Positions 1-13,264 of a DNA stretch of 64,000 nt are shown piece after piece; the first letter of the stretch is position 1; each line of letters starts with the position of its first letter. The position numbers and the translations under genes are program-made. This DNA is from Xiphias gladius (taxonomy: Eukaryota; Chordata; Actinopteri; Istiophoriformes; Xiphiidae): assembly GCF_016859285.1 (NCBI RefSeq), contig NC_053416.1, positions 581,001-645,000 on the forward strand, written 5' to 3'. Below the pieces are notes generated by a model that did not search any database, was not told where the DNA came from, and saw only the letters and a list, made by a program, of their open reading frames with translations.

Positions 1-885
1 AACGGACTAGCAGACATTTTAGGACATCCTCTGACTCGGACTTGTCTCGGCCTCATTTGTTAGTCTTTGGTCTCGACCGGGTCCGGTTTGTAAGTCCAGG
101 TTTCCACCAAGCATCCTAACTTTTAGAGCTGAAACAAATGACCTAAATAATGTTGCCGAATAATTTTCTATTGACTGACCAGTCGCTGTAGCTCCACGCT
201 CACCAGAGCTTTTCAAAACGAAGCGACAAAGTGCTTTGTGGATTTCACCTTCTTCTTGTTTCTTGCTGTTGGAAGAGTTTGATAGTGATGATGATGATGA
301 TGATGATGTTGTGGAGCAGGCTGAAGAAAGGGAATGAAAAGCACAAAGCCATGACTACTGGAGGAATCAAATGCATGACACCGGTGGTGGCAGTCAGAGA
401 CGGGAAGAACGTCTGCGGTGTAACTCCGCCAGACCGCCTCTAGTGTGGACAACAGATTCAGGCTTTTATGTTGAAGTGTTCTCAGCAGGTGTTAAGTGAC
501 GGACACCGTGGGTTTGATTAGCTCAGGTGAGCTAGTTAGCTAGCTCTTTAACCAGCCTCCTCCTCTGGGAGTTGAAGTCAGAGCTGAGGCTGCACTTCTC
601 TCAAATGTCCACTAGATGATGCTCCAAGAAAAAGCTCGTTCAAGTTAACTTCCTCTTCCATCAGTCTTTAGTAAAGTCAAGGCAAATGAGTGCGATCGTC
701 TTTATGTTTTTAAAAAAAGGATTATTTTTTTTGTTTTTAAAAACTACAGCTCCCACGAGTTTCAGATAAAATGTCAAAACATTTTAGGGGCTTGGTACAA
801 CACAACACGTGCACTTTAATCCTGGCATTAGTAGTAAAATAAGACGTGTTGAAGCTCAGCTTGTCTCTGTGTTTTTGTCCTTCAG
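1..885. other. 5' flank or intron of fam53c, no coding exon identified
   Basis: No exon of a recognised family was found here. It is upstream of the first fam53c exon that I can place (from 886), so it is likely intron or 5' untranslated sequence; the missing amino-terminal codons may lie here or before the window. A short (GAT)n run is at about 284-308. Short open frames on both strands (for example 231-443) have no recognisable domains and are dominated by the simple repeat. Confidence 0.5.
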
Positions 886-3866
886 TCCCTGCTGGACCCG
901 AAAACCCTCACAGAGTGCTGGCCCCCAGATGGCTTGATGCCTGGTGAGTGTCTGGTGTTTTGTTCAAAGTAAGTCAATGATACGTGGAAGGATTACCTGG
1001 GATTTGCTCTAAATAAGGAAGAAATGCACCAGGAATTTAGCATTTCACCTCCATAAGGTTGAGTCAGATCACAAACAGAAAGGTCCTGACTTCTGGTCTC
1101 TAGTACAGGTAGGACTCCAAAAGCGCTGGATCCTACATTTCCCATAAGGCAACTCAGCAGCGATAGTTCCAGAAACCTCGAAACATGACCGGCATTTACG
1201 ATAATTAAATGAAATAAATGTGCAAATAAATAGATCATGTGAAGGTCATGTGATGTCTGACCTTTTAACCGGTAAACGTTAAATTTGCTCATCAACATAA
1301 TCAAACGAGTCGTATCTTGTCCTTTAAACGGAGCAACCCTTAAAGAAGAGAATATGATGACATCACCACCCTAAATATCACATGACCTCTAACTGTGTTC
1401 GTGTGTCCTCAGAGAGCAGCTACTGGCAGCTCTGCCCTCCCTCCAAGTCCGGCCTGCAGGGGGGGTTACTGAGCTCTAGTTTCCCCCCCGGCCCCGTGCC
1501 CCTGGTGCCCCCAGATGCTCACCTGCAGGAGGGGGTCGACCCCCTGGACGGGACCCCCTCTCAGCCGCAGCAGCACCGGCCCCTGGCGCCCAGCACCTCA
1601 GCGTCCGAGCTGTCCCTCCCGGGAGCGGCGGCGGCGGCGGCGGCACCTCCCGGCCCTGGGCCCCCTCCCCCTCCTCCCCCACCTCCCAAACGCCACTGCC
1701 GTTCGCTGTCGGTGCCCGAGGACCTGTCGCGCTGTCGCTACACCTGGCGGCCCAGCGCCTCAAGGGTCTGGACTCCCGTCAGTCGCCAGCAGTGCCACGG
1801 GGGAGCTGGGGGAGGGGTAACAGGCGGGGGGGCAGGGATGGGAGGAGGGGGTGTAGGGGCAGGTGCGGCAGGGGGAGGAGCCTGTCCTCTCCGTGCCCCC
1901 AGCTCCTCTCTGAACTCGTCGCTGCACTCCTCGTCCAGCCCCACCTTCTTCAGCCTGGCGCTGTCTCCGGACTCGCCGCTGCCCTGGAGCTTCCCCTGGG
2001 ACCCCAGTGAGGCGGCCGCGGGGGGAGGAGCCTGCTGCTGCTTCTTCCCCTCCCCCTCCTCCTGCTCCTCCTCTCCCTCTCCCCTCCACCCGCCTCCCCC
2101 TCCCCAGAGGCGTTTCTCTCTCTCCCCCGTGCTCATCAGAGACTCGGCAGCCTCCACCTTCCTGCCGCCGCCTCCTGTGCCGAGCCAAGCGGCGGCGCCT
2201 CCTCCGGGCTGCTCCGCCGTGGCCGGAGCGACCACGGGGGGCCCGGTGCCCGCCTCGCCCTCTTCGGCCTGCAGCACGCCGTCGTCTCTGCGCCGCAGCC
2301 TGCCGCCGCAGCTGCCGCGCTGCCACTCGCAGCCCTGCGACCTGCTGCTGCTCAAACCAGGTCTGAAGAGACGCCGAGACCCCGACAGACCCTGCGCCCG
2401 ACCCGTCCTCGACTTCACCAAGATGACTCAGGTACTGCAGAAAATACATCAACGAGTTTGTTAGCAATTCTTTCTTTACGTTGTTTATTGAGCAACGCCA
2501 AAAAGCTCTGGTTACAGTTTCTGCGTTCTTCACCGTTAACTGAACATCTTTGGGTTCTTGACTGTTGGTTGGACTTTGTGAGTAATTGATATAATCAGAT
2601 AAATGATTAACAGATCAATCAGTGACGGAAACAATTTGTCAGTTGCAGTTCTAGACTTCTGAAAATGAGTAATGCTAATGGCGAGGAGAAGTGTTGTCAG
2701 GTGTCATACTAGTAAGAAACCGCATCCCAGTGTAAAGTTTCATGTTTCATCTGAGGCCAGAGACTCTCATCGAGTTCATTTGCCTCGAATGCACCGTCGC
2801 AGCCACGACGTTCGCGTCTGGTAGGAATTTTAAGTGCAGGCTGATTCACGCACCCGGTCCGCTGTCTCTGGGGGGGAAAGGCCATGTCAAAATAAATCTC
2901 TCAACTGACTCGTGATCATGTTGATGGGAATATACAGCGATCAACCGCTTATATGGATCAAAAAGCTTGAATCACTTCTATACAAATGCCGTTGACATCA
3001 TTTGCTGACAGTAATCAAGCGGTCCTCTTACAGTGGGTCTTTTCCTACAATTTCCAACTGTTGTAGCCTCCTGCTGCAGGTTGTCATATGCTCAGACTCT
3101 CTTCTTTCTTACTTGTACGAGGCTTTTGCACCGCCACAGTGAGTAACGACCGTCCCCGTCTGCTCGCGTTGTGGGACTCTGCCAATCCCATCCCTAATGC
3201 TAAGGTTACTCTTTAGAACATCACCGTATTTTGGGATATTTAGAACCTGTACATTTTTATGGTCTTACGCCGCAGCGTATTGATTTAAGGATCCCTAAGA
3301 TTTGTTCCTTTTAAAGAATTGCGATCAAGACACATACTGCGCGGAACAGTTTACGGTGTAAAAATCAGGGTCAGAGCTCTCTCCGGCGGACGATAGGGAC
3401 CAGAGACAGTTACTACATGACCTCAAACCTGGTTCAGGTATTTCTGCACCGACATTTACTGACTTATTGGTGGACATACACACCGATAGCGATATACTCT
3501 GCAATCTGGTATCAGCTGTTTCCAGGTTTTTTGTTATCGACGATCTTCCTGTCGTCCCCGCAGACCCGCAGCATCGACCCGCAGTGTCTGGAGCGCGGCG
3601 GCGGCAGGCTGGCCTGCGGAGGAGACGTCTGCATGGGCATGGAGCCCTTCATGGGCGACTTCCGGGGCTCCTGCTCTCCGGCCGAGTGCCTGGGCAGGAC
3701 CAGCATCGGGCCGCTGAGCGAGAGCGACGAGGAGTGCCGCGAGGACGACGACGACGACGAGGACGACGACAGGGAGGAGGAAGCCGACGAGCGAGAGGCA
3801 GCACAGCAGGCGGTGTTTGAGAGGGATTGTACAGAACTCGACTTGAACTTAATAGAAGAAAACTGA
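886..3866 (+). CDS. fam53c: FAM53C-like protein, 5' partial (three exons seen)
   Basis: Exons 886-943, 1413-2431 and 3564-3866 have AG/GT borders and join in frame (58 + 1019 + 303 nt) to a TGA at 3864-3866; about 460 codons are visible. The family core is clear: KRHCRSLSVP, then a W-R-P and V-W-T-P-V segment, the QRRFSLSP and SQPCDL motifs, a basic KRRRDP patch, LDFTKM, and the carboxy end LDLNLIEEN, which fits FAM53C better than FAM53A or FAM53B. FAM53 proteins are small nuclear-associated regulators without a catalytic domain. The second exon is very GC-rich, with Ala, Pro and Gly runs (for example about 1800-1880), and the last exon carries an Asp/Glu stretch. No start codon could be assigned: 886 opens in phase 0 without an ATG, so at least one upstream coding exon is missing. 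The egr1 neighbour to the right supports the orthology, as in human 5q31. Confidence 0.88.
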
Positions 3867-6086
3867 CGTATTTGTAAATGGAAGGCTGTTCTCTGTTTCG
3901 GTTTTTTAATTTCGTTTTCTTTCGAAATGCTCCGAACCCCTCGCCCCTTCCTGGACCACCATCACGTCAACACTCTGCGCCTCCTTGCCACCAATCAGCA
4001 AGGCTCTCAGGAACAACACCTCTCATTTGATGAGCTGGCGTAAAGGAAGCCGACTGACGACAACAGTGATGATCTGACTACCGCCGTTAAAGACTCAGCG
4101 CTGTGGCTTCACTTGGAATCCTCCTGGCTGCTTTTTAACTGCTGTTTGTTTTTAAAACGAGGATCTCTTAGAGAGCAACTCTGGTCGCCTGTGATGAGAG
4201 GAAACCTCGACACTCTGAATCCCAGTCAGCACAGTTGGTCCTCCTGAGTATTTAACAGGGAAATCGCTCCTGCATCTGACCTTCACTTACCTCTAAAAAC
4301 ACGATTCCCAGTTTGAACCTGCCACCTTCAGGCTAAAGCCCCAACAAGCCATTGTTCAGGTATGTGAAGCCCAGATGCAGAGTTTTCCCACGTTTGGGAC
4401 TGGACTCAGACTGTCCAGGTGTCCCTCAGCGTCCCTGCTTCTTGGCGTCCAGGTGTCTTCCAGCACACAGCGGCTGAGTCTCTGTAACACACTACGGTCT
4501 GATGAGGCTTTCGCCGCACTGCAGCGCCAACCTGAAACATCATCACCACGCCCGTCACACGCCCCGCACCAAAACACAAACCGAGACACCAGAGCGCCTG
4601 CTTCGAAGAGCGGCTTTAATCTGCAGTCAGGATACAAAGGGTCAGTTCACCCAAGTCAGAAAAAACACATTTCCCCTCTTCCTCTTTGGAAGTAAACAGA
4701 AAAAAAGTTTATCTCAAAAAAACAAAGACGTTGTTTCCAAAGTAACAAAACTAATTTCTACATTCAATTCACTTGTGTGGAAGAGGTCTTCTGCCTAACT
4801 GGTTAGATAATTGTGTCTCCTTTTTTTGTGTTTTTCTCAAATCAGTGTTAATGACTAAAAACTATTAGTTGACAATTTCCCTTTTTTTTTACCTTTTGGA
4901 AACCAGAACTATGACGAGATGCCCATTTGTTTCGTCTTGTACATCATCGTTTAGTTTTTATTCGTCGGTGAAAAATGTAGAACATTTCATCGTCCTTCTC
5001 ATTTTCAAAGTTTACTTTTTATTTAGCTTTAGTCTTGTTTCTGTTTTGGAAGAAAGATCGTTAATCTACTTTTTTCGTCACAGTTTTCGTTGCTGAAATT
5101 AACACAGCAAACAAACATCATATTGGCCATTATTGAGTAATAGGATGTCTAGATGCCATTTTGAACACAACATGATCACATCCCACTTTAGACTTTAAAA
5201 ATGTTATTATTTTACACATAGATACTGTACATAAGCAACAAAACCCCCTCTTCAAAAAGACGGGGGAAAAATGAGGCTACTTTCATGACGGTCGGGCAGG
5301 TTCAAGGATCCGATTGGCTGTTTCTAGTCAGTCAATACACACGGTTTTAGTTTGTTTGGTTGTTTTTGGTCCAAGTTTTGATACGTGTGTCTCTTAGTTT
5401 TCTGCCTCCATCTCAACACAACGGAGGTGAAAGTATTCAGCGGCGACGTCTCTCTCTCAGACACGGCGCGTTTCAGAGATACGTGACCGTCTGGATTTTT
5501 GGGTATTAAACCGCTGAGCTGTTGCCCTCCCCGGGTCTTAGATCTAGTCTTTGGGATTTGTTGACAACAGGAGATATGAAGAAAATGTTCATCAGTAATT
5601 CAGTGTCCTGATTTTTTGACCAATTGACAGTTCTCAAAAAGAAATAAATCTCTGAATAGAGAGATGTTTTACTCGACATCGAAATATACTTTAGTTTTTG
5701 CCTCAATGTGATTTTGAACATGTCAATCAAAGTCAAGACGTTGCTACGATATTTATCATGACATTAATAGTTTGACCAGAATCAATAGTCTTTTATTGGC
5801 ACAGCTCTATTTATGACAACGCGTACATGAAACACAAAGTGGTTTCAAGACTGAAACTCACCCATCACTGCTGCTGATAAACCACACACACACCTGTATA
5901 AACTCTACCTGTAACAGTCGTGTGACCTTGGCATTGTGATGCGTTCAGGTTTGCTGGTGCTTTGTGGTGTCGTCCCATCAGGCCTCACTGAGGGCAGGTA
6001 GCCACTGATGCTGTTGTTCACCTGAGTGTTCACACATTCCTGTCACACACCTGTCACTGAAAAACACGACAAAAACTCACCCTGAA

Positions 6087-6088
<2 letters not shown>
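3867..6088. other. fam53c 3' flank, no gene seen
   Basis: This AT-rich stretch follows the fam53c stop codon and probably starts with its 3' untranslated region. An AATAAA at 5643-5648 is a possible but unproven poly(A) signal. Open frames here (for example 4356-4637 minus and 4375-4695 plus) overlap one another and show no family motif. I see no RNA gene. Confidence 0.45.

Positions 6089-6142
<54 letters not shown>
6089..6142. repeat. (TG)n microsatellite
   Basis: An uninterrupted TG dinucleotide run of about 54 bp. The His/Thr-rich open frame over it on the minus strand is a by-product of the repeat. Confidence 0.97.
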
Positions 6143-6146
<4 letters not shown>

Positions 6147-7763
6147 GGTTTCATAAAAAGAGTAATGGCACTGACATCTTGAATCCCGCTGGTGGTCATG
6201 TGACTTGTGTCCAGATTAAATCCAGATTGTGTCCTGATAAAGTTGATCCATACTAACTCCTGACAGTCTGTAGACACGTGCATTAACTCACAGGAAACAT
6301 TTTAGTCTTCACTTCTGAACTAAACTGTCACGACTTCTGCGCTCATACAAGTGTGTCCATCCAAATTTAGCACAAACTTTAACCAAATAGCCACAAAAAT
6401 TGGCAAAAGAAAATGCAAATTATTGCACATTCCATCCATTACTGTTGTGTGAATATTAGGAGTCGGTTCATTGAGATCAGCAGCTGGTGGAGCCGATTCT
6501 CCAGTCGCTGCCATTGAACCACCACAGAAGAAGAGGACGCAGCGAGACGAGGTCACTAAGAGAAGCTCCGGTCGAAGCTCGGACGATAGAGAACCGTGTG
6601 GAGAACGTGATGGAAATCTGACGTTTCTGCTGGTGTCGTGTGTTAATGTGAGGACGGTTCCGGTCCGAATAACGTGCTCACACTGCAGAGAAACAACCCG
6701 AATTTCTGACTTGCCTGAAATCCAACTGTCTGACAGACAGATGACCTCATGACCTCGAGCTAAACGTCAGATACAGCAGACCTGGCAGAAATTTGCCTGA
6801 TTGTTAAATTAGTCGTGGTCCAGTTCCGGGTTAAATTCTGGGCTGAACGGCACGGTGCATCTCTGGTCAGTTTAGATGCTAGAGCTGCTGCGGTACCTCG
6901 GTTTCAGTTGTCCTATCAGTGCTGCTACACCTAAATTATATTCTACTTTGAGAAATGTAAACGCGAACGAACGCGGTCAGAAGCAGTCGGTGGTTTTAAT
7001 TGTTAAATATTGTATGAACGTGAGCACGTGCACAGTCTGAAACTGGGGAAATCTGATCAAAGAAAAAGTCAACGAGATTATGAATCCCAACATTCAGAGC
7101 TATCTGTCATAGTGTTAGAGAAGTGTTTAATCGAATTTCACTCTGCTTTGGCTGCATTTACACCCGATCTGGATTTAATCTTGATAATGAGAACGCGCAG
7201 AACCGCAAGACGTGAATGTGGCAGAAAAGTCAACTGAAAAACAGCTGCAAGTTGTTATGCGTTTTTCTTCCCTCCAGTTTTCAGTTGAAACCCACAAAAA
7301 AGAACAAAAACTGCACATTTAAAGTCCCTGAACATTTTACAGTGTTTCACAGTTTCACTGAGCATCTGTGCTTTTGATAACAGCTGCACTGCTGCGTAAA
7401 GGATCACATGGCTTGTTTTACATATTCAAGATTTTGTACTGAGAATCATACTTCACATTCCTGCTGATCATTTCAAATCAGATCGACTTCCTTTCTTCTG
7501 TACAACCAGTTTGTTTCCGCACCTGCAGCCTGCAGTGAGATAATCCATCACAGTCAGTGTTCAGGAGGTTTTATTTTAGTTTTTGTCAAAGTTACTGTGT
7601 TGTCGTCACATGGTGATACACCTGAAAACAAACCTGTCACAGACGTCTCTTTATCGATGCGTCTCAGTGATCATAGCTGCTGAAAAAGCATCCAAGGGCG
7701 ATGTTAGAAACTCAAATCCAGAAGACAATCAGGTGAACAGGAACATTACAAAACATATATGCA
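6143..7763. other. Intergenic, nothing recognised
   Basis: Apart from AT-rich unique-looking DNA and short frames without motifs (6471-6752, 7010-7237), I see no gene, RNA or clear repeat here. Confidence 0.45.
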
Positions 7764-8404
7764 CACAGTGTCCCTGTAACACACAGACAGACAGAGTGTC
7801 CCTATAACACACAAAAACAGACAGTGTCCCTGTAACACACACAAACAGTGTCCTAGTAACACACAGACACAGTGTCCCTGTAACACACAGACAGACACAG
7901 TGTCCCTGTAACACACACAGACAGTGTCCTAGTAACACACAGACACAGTGTCCCTGTAACACACAGACACAGTGTCCCTATAACACACAAACAGACACAG
8001 TGTCCTAGTAACACACACAAACAGTGTCCTAGTAACACACAGACACAGTGTCCCTGTAACACACAAAAACAAACAGTGTCCTAGTAACACACAGACACAG
8101 TGTCCCTGTAACACACAGACAGACAGTTTCCCTGTAACACACACAGTGTCCCTGTAACACACAAACAGACAGTGTCCCTGTAACACACAGACACAGTGTC
8201 CCTGTAACACACAGACAGACACAGTGTCCCTGTAACACACACAGACAGACACAGTGTCCCTGTAACACACACACAGACAGTGTCCTAGTAACACACACAA
8301 ACAGTGTCCCTGTAACACACACATACAGACATAGTGTCCCTGTAACACACACATACAGACATAGTGTCCCTGTAACACACAGACAGACACAGTGTCCCTG
8401 TAAT
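7764..8404. repeat. Minisatellite, GTGTCCCTGTAACACACA unit
   Basis: A head-to-tail array of units of about 22-32 bp. The core GTGTCC-CTGTAACACACA (variant GTGTCCTAGTAACACACA) is followed by a variable CA/GACA linker. Roughly 25 units are present. Length variation is concentrated in the linker, so all frames stay mostly open on the minus strand and give spurious Cys/Val-rich open frames up to 161 codons. A single unit, GTCCCTGTAACACACAC, also sits alone at about 11142-11160. Confidence 0.95.
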
Positions 8405-8796
8405 ACACTTGCATTCACACACCCGTTGACCCAGGAACATAATAAAAAACGGTCATTTTTGATAAGAATAATGTCGAAATATCCCAGAATGCACCGAAAA
8501 GGGAGAGTTACCATTCAATAATGTGTGTTTGGCCAAAACAATAAAGGTGTGTAAATGTTGACTGTGATGGATTATCGTCAATTGATTGTGGCAGCTTTAC
8601 TGTTACATTTTTAGATATTTGTGTAAACCAACAAATTCACTTTGTAAAAGATGAGATTGTTTCTGTGTTAACGAGCTGTTGCTGGATGTGAGTGTTTGAT
8701 TTGAGGGAAAAATGTCAAATGTCAGTTTTCATCGGAAAAACGTCCGTACTTTTGATCTGAAAACCATCCTGCAGGTGATTCTACTTCAGGTCGCTT

Positions 8797-8935
8797 AAAG
8801 GAACATTCAACATTTTGAGAAATACGATCACGATGCGTTTTATGTTTATGTTATGTATAGAAGCTGGAGTCAGGACGTGATGGTTAGCCCCAACTCGTAA
8901 CTCAAGAGTCAGAGGTATCATGAATTTCTGACGCC
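8797..8935 (+). repeat. Partial copy of a dispersed teleost repeat
   Basis: The segment beginning AAAGGAACATTCAACATTTT resembles the opening of the repeat seen more fully at 59172-59450 and, in reverse, at 10825-11060: an '...acattttg-gaaatacg' start followed by 'gaagctggagtcagga'. It looks like an old truncated copy. The rest of 8405-10226 shows nothing recognisable. Confidence 0.5.
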
Positions 8936-10226
8936 GACGATATCTCCCACTTGTTGAAAAGTACGACTGACATGTCAACAAACTGCCGGCAAAATGGCTG
9001 CAAATGCACCACCGCTGGCAGTCACGTCAAAATAAAGTCCAGTATTAACACTAAAACAATCCATTCAACTCATTTTGTAGGAGCCGTACACTGTTTGATC
9101 CGGTTTCACTTGGTTACGAACTGCCTCAAACTCCTGAGACAACAAAATTAGCTAGTTTAGGCAGTTGACCAGGTGTGACTATAGGGTCAGCATTAGGGCT
9201 ACCTACCTCGGAATAATGTGTGAACACTTCCAAGTTGGAATAAGGGTTCTCTTTCCTCTTCTTCTCATTATGCCCACATTGCGTGAATGTCTTCTCACTG
9301 CATCAGTATTTGTGACCTATTGTAGATACTGAAGGGGCACCATTTTGGAAACACCTGTCGAACTAAAGTATGTGATCGAATACGATCAAATCATTTTCAG
9401 TGGCAATATAACTGAAATTTCTGTTCAGGTCACAGAATTTGGTATGACACCAACTTAACGTCTGGCATCTGCAGTCCATTAAAACGGGACAAAACTTTTC
9501 CTCGGAAAGTTTCCCGGGTTGTAACTTTTTCTCCAGTGTAATTTATGTGACTATTTAACACATTCTGCAAAATCTCTGGACACATTTTCAAGCAAAAGCA
9601 GTTAAAAAGTAAAATCCTTTACATTCATTGCTGTGTTACTGTGCAGGGTTGGACGCTTGTTTACATACAATGACAACCCGGATTAGTCTACGGTCAGAGG
9701 CGCTGCGCAGAAGTACTGGAAAATCTGATAAACTCAGGGCTTGTCGCTTACGTATTTCCCGAGGAGCACATGTCCTCCTAAGTTGAAAAAGTTGAAAAGT
9801 TTTAGGAGTGCAATGAAAATTGATCAAATAATGTGTTTTTCCTTAATAAAGGGATATGAGGAAACATTTCCAAGTAAATTGATTTCATTTATTTGAATAC
9901 AAAAAGTACACTAGGTTTTAATCATTTCTGCTTCAAACTGTATTTAATAAATAAATTTGAGCTCAGCCAGTGGTCCACAGCAGGACCGGGATCTTTGCAC
10001 TAACTAGTGGATCACATGGTTTTTTTCAACGGACCACACTGGTTCAGCGTTGTGAGCGTGTCATCGGCGTTGGTGTGTCTATCAACCTTGCTGGGCTGAA
10101 TTTTGTAAAACTTTTTATTCACACACGTGCTCCCGAATACATTTTACAGTTTGCCAACATCTATTTTTAGTCGCTAATGCGAGTGAAACGCAAATAGTAC
10201 TCAAACTCCGGAGCCCCGGAACCGTT

Positions 10227-10384
10227 GTTCATCAAGGAAAAGTTACGACACACAACTCCCCGGAAAACCACCGCTTGGGGTTTTTAGCCACGGTAGCGTC
10301 GTGGTTTTTTTCTGGCGAGTTGTGTGTCGTAACTTTTTCTTGATGAACCACCGTTTGTGGTTTTTAGCCACGGTAGCGTTGTTG
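10227..10384. repeat. Fold-back element with inverted arms and internal direct repeat
   Basis: Left arm 10227-10272 and right arm 10300-10348 are inverted copies with few mismatches; both contain AAGTTACGACACACAACTC (reverse-complemented in the right arm). The loop holds TTTTTAGCCACGGTAGCGT at about 10281-10299, and this loop motif recurs directly after the right arm at about 10361-10379. The result is an arm-loop-arm-loop layout. This could be a non-autonomous DNA transposon of the fold-back or MITE kind. No target-site duplication was established. Confidence 0.7.
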
Positions 10385-10824
10385 CTTTGTGGATGACGGC
10401 GTCAGTCGCTGTGTCTTTGGTTCAGACTGAAACATCTCAACAACTGTTGGATGGATTGCGATGACATGTGGTTCAGGCGTTCCTGGTCCCCTCGGGATGA
10501 ACTGGAATAACCTTGGTGATCCCCTGACTCTTCATCTAGCGCCACCATCAGGTCAACATTTTAATTTCTCCAATACTTTGGTTTATGATCAGACACCCGC
10601 AGTACTAATGACGTTCCCATCAGCCTCAGCTGTACTTTGTGTTTACTACTAATTAGCTAAGGTTAGTATGCTAAAATAAGATAGTGGACATGTAAACATT
10701 CTACCTGCTGAACATCGGCATGATAGTGTTCTCATTGGGTTAGCATGCTAATGTTAGCATTTAGCTCAAAGCATAAGTGTGTCTAAGTAGCTGTAGACTT
10801 TCTGTGTGTGTTCAGATTAAACAA

Positions 10825-11060
10825 ATGGATACAGCATGTCGATCAGTGAGCTTTAGAGGTGTAGGTAGGTGTACTTTTGAACTTTGGACAGGGTCAAGCT
10901 AGCTGCTCCTCCATTTCCAGTCTTTGTGCTAAGCTAGGCTAACCACGTCCTGACTCCAGCTCCATACTCAACATGCACACAGGAGACATCTGAACATCTG
11001 ACTCAGAGAGCAAGAGAGTAAAACTTTGCCTAATGTTGAACTACTCCTCTAATGAAAGAA
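10825..11060 (-). repeat. Dispersed repeat copy (reverse orientation)
   Basis: Reading the minus strand gives the same landmarks as 59172-59450: an 'aaca..taggcaaagttttac' start, a 'gaagctggagtcaggacgtgg' part, 'ttagcctagcttagcacaaagactgg' and 'gagcagctagcttgaccctgtcc', then 'cacctacctacacctctaaagctcactga'. This is a widespread percomorph interspersed repeat type known to me by sight, and not a gene. Confidence 0.65.
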
Positions 11061-12049
11061 AAAGTCTAAAGGGTCAATTCACAAAATAATTTAAAATTTA
11101 AAAAATACATTTAAAAAAAAGTAATGTTTGCAGAAAGAATGTCCCTGTAACACACACACACACTTATACACACCTCCTCTCCATCCACCCTCCTGGTTTG
11201 TTGGTTTGTTTCTGTTGATTGGTCCACAACACCCAGCATAAGCCTTAACTGAACATATTCTAATATTCTGTAAATCAAAATGTTAAAAAGAAAAAAAGGA
11301 AAAGACAAAACTAACGGAGAAGAAAAGGAAATGTGTACTGTAGCTGTTAATTTTTAGTCTTTCTGTTCATTACTTTCTGCTGGTTTTTTCTTAATATTTC
11401 TAACCTGATGTCTGAGCGCGACGAGATGTCGGTGATGAACGCGTCATGTTTGAAAAAATAGAAGAAGCTTCAGGGCAGAGGAGGAGCGGTCGTGTACAAA
11501 GTTAGCGGAGAGACTCGGACAACTCTTGTCTTTTAGAAATGTTTTTTATTGTATGTGATTAAAAGAAAAACAACAACCTGGCAATTTGAAAAGCAGTTTG
11601 TGAATAAATTAAGTTTAATGAGAATTATTTTACAAAGAAAGGGGAAAACTGGTGTCCTGTCTTCATTGTCGTCACTCCCATCAAGTCTGTCAGACACTGG
11701 TTCATTTCAAATTTGGAAAAATCTTCAAACAGCCCTTACGGTCACAATTACAGGAGCGTAACACTGGTTTTGTACGTTTTAGTCCAAGAACTACTGGCTT
11801 AGCTGTGAGCCCCACCCACCACCAAAACCCCGACCACAGGACCGGACGCTGCTGTCGCTTACAAATTGATTGACGGGTCTTTTAATTCGGGAATTAGCAG
11901 TCGACAACAACCGAATCGGTTATTAATATTAATGTTAGTGATTGTTTACATCAGTAAACACAGCAGGACAACAGGAAGATATTTTTTAGAAATGATGTTT
12001 ACTGTAGCTGTTTAACAGTGAGAAACGTCTTTTTGAGAATACGGTCACA

Positions 12050-12860
12050 TTTTTATAAGAAAAAGAGGCATAATATGAAAATAAAGGCAATTTTATCTGG
12101 AAAAAGTTGCTACTAGAGCAGAGTTTTCAGAAGAAGAAAAGACAGGAACAATAAAGTTCGAATTTCCTGAGGAGAAAAAAAGACAAGAAAAGTTGAATTT
12201 TGGGGAAAAGTCATAACCTGAGAATAAAGCGGAGTAAAGTCGCAGTTTACGAGAAAAAGGTCAATATGTCATTATACTTGCCATTTTATGAAGAGTAAAT
12301 GTTTTAAGGAAGAAGTTCCAATTTTATGATATTATGAAATAAACCACAGCAGGAGAATAAAGTTGCAATTCTAAGAGAAAAAAGTTGTAAAATGTGACAA
12401 TGGTCAACATTTTGTGCGAAACTAGAATTAAAGCCTCGCAGTTGAACACCTCGCACCAGTCAAGCTGCAGTTTACATCCACGTCGGTCCAGACTCACACA
12501 ATATATGTAGTCGAGACTTTGAAGCACTGGCGTGAATTCCATCATAAGTAGTGGACAAATTCTTGAGTTATTTGACCTCTGACCTTCGACCACCGAAATC
12601 CAACCAGTTCGTCCTTGAGTCCAAGTGATCGTTTGTGACAGATTTGAATCGATCCCCTCAGGGCGTTGCCGATGCCTCCGGCCACGACTGTCGCCAGCGC
12701 CGAGGCATAAAAATGTCACGATGCAATGAGAGAAAAGTCAAAATATCACGAGAAAAGTCGCAGTTTTGCTGGTAAAACGTCAGAAAGTTAAAATAAAGTT
12801 GTAATTTTATGAGCAAAAGTCTAAATATCACGAGAATAAGCAACGGCAGGGCAACAACGG
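12050..12860. repeat. Degenerate GAGAATAAAGT...-type tandem repeat, interrupted
   Basis: Two blocks (about 12050-12420 and 12715-12860) repeat the theme 'gagaataaagtcg-caattttatgagaaaa-agt'. They are separated by about 290 bp of unlike, more GC-rich sequence (about 12425-12712). Units are diverged and of uneven length. Overlapping minus-strand frames are not supported as coding. Confidence 0.6.
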
Positions 12861-13264
12861 TTGAGAGCGATGTTTCTAAAATATGCTCCTCGTGACTCAC
12901 GGGCCCAGTCTTTTATTTTCTCATCTTTCTTTTTCAGTAAATTTCCTGTTTGTGTGAAGGTGTTGCAGGAGACTCTGAAGCTGTGACAGTGGGATCAGAA
13001 GGTGCAGGTGCTCGTGTTAGACGGAGATGTCTGACCGTTCTTCAGACCGTACCCTGACACTCCTGGAGGGAAAATGTCGCCTATTTTAAAGCCGTGAACT
13101 CGGCGGCAGTCAGATCCTCAGCTGCTTCGCACTTCGAACGCCCACAGGAAACTGTCCCGTGATCACAGATGGATGCACTGCGGAATTTTAGGATCCTGGA
13201 ACTGTTCAGGATTTCAGTCCACTTCCCCAGTATTGCAGCGGAGACAGAAATATCATCAACAGAT

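Noticed and set aside
1476-2533. Long open frames opposite or out of frame with fam53c exon 2 (227 and 257 codons minus, 119 codons plus)
   Set aside because: GC-rich coding exons are poor in stop codons in all frames; only the FAM53 frame has family motifs and splice agreement.
6471-6752. 93-codon plus-strand frame beginning RSAAGGADSPVA
   Set aside because: No exon borders or family motif; the 'ccattgaaccaccacagaagaagagg' text looks like a dispersed repeat.
7764-8404. Possible CRISPR-like array because of regularly spaced short repeats
   Set aside because: Units abut with CA-rich linkers rather than unique spacers, and the DNA is vertebrate; it is a minisatellite.
7729-8514. Cys/Val/Thr-rich open frames of up to 161 codons (minus strand)
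   Set aside because: Three overlapping frames are all open over the tandem repeat; no start context, domain or splice logic.
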